From the NCBI GenBank assembly GCA_904501775.1, contig CAJGCJ010000121.1, positions 1 to 5,550 of the forward strand: a stretch of DNA of 5,550 bases, in the 5' to 3' direction. The stretch is from an uncultured Bacteroidaceae bacterium. Its GTDB lineage: Bacteria; Bacteroidota; Bacteroidia; Bacteroidales; Bacteroidaceae. Made by a program: the position numbers and the translations under genes. Positions 5,539 to 5,550 of this stretch are shown here, in pieces. The notes beneath the pieces are model-generated. The model was not told the origin of the DNA. It searched no databases and worked only from the letters and a program-made list of their open reading frames with translations. Numbering within the stretch: position 1 is the first letter of the stretch; every line of letters starts with the position of its first letter.

Positions 5539-5550
5539 AGAATCGACAAT
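5539..5550. repeat. Start of a third tandem repeat unit, cut by the window edge
   Basis: AGAATCGACAAT is identical to the first 12 bases of unit A and lies 95 bp after the start of unit B, so the array very likely continues beyond the right edge. The number of further units and what follows them cannot be seen. Confidence 0.7.

Noticed and set aside
5426..5550. CRISPR array with 30-nt repeats and ~65-nt spacers
   Set aside because: The two 30-nt blocks are only partly alike in the middle, and the 'spacers' align with each other (GGTCA--CGAAG, shared stems), so they are homologous units, not unrelated acquired spacers. No cas gene is in view.

Overview
The window looks like Bacteroidales DNA (Bacteroides/Prevotella-like). 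The grounds are TAnnTTTG-type -7 promoter elements, Bacteroidetes-style signal peptides and a surface-lipoprotein motif (CVKED), AT-rich intergenic DNA around moderately GC-rich genes, and a topoisomerase IV subunit A of the Bacteroidetes type followed by a DUF3316-like protein.

Layout. (1) Positions 1-188 on the minus strand hold the 5' end of a secreted-protein gene that continues past the left edge. (2) Positions 189-628 form a divergent AT-rich promoter region, with a good leftward promoter, a 2 x 11 bp tandem repeat and a rightward -7 element. (3) Positions 629-5174 on the plus strand hold a tight three-gene run: parC, a DUF3316-like exported protein that overlaps parC by 11 bp, and an S41-family lipoprotein peptidase starting 3 bp after it. 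(4) A tRNA-Leu(UAG) at 5213-5294 has its own -7 element and a terminator-like hairpin after it. (5) Positions 5348-5550 carry no credible gene but a tandem array with a period of 95-96 bp: two full units and the first 12 bases of a third, cut by the right edge.

How the genes relate. ParC is the DNA-cleaving subunit of topoisomerase IV, which acts on the chromosome. The two genes behind it encode envelope proteins, so the operon joins cytoplasmic chromosome management to periplasmic or surface functions; the reason is not visible. The overlap and the 3-bp gap suggest co-transcription and translational coupling.

The most interesting part is the right-hand array. The two full units differ in much of their sequence but fold on paper into the same multi-part hairpin. 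Two separate helices keep pairing through paired base changes (GCGG/CCGC versus GCAA/TTGC; CAAACG/CGTTTG versus CACGCG/CGCGTG), with the same asymmetric internal loop between them. This points to selection for structure, as in a tandem non-coding RNA or a structured DNA repeat, rather than coding sequence. I do not recognise it as a named element. All folding was done by eye and no search was run.
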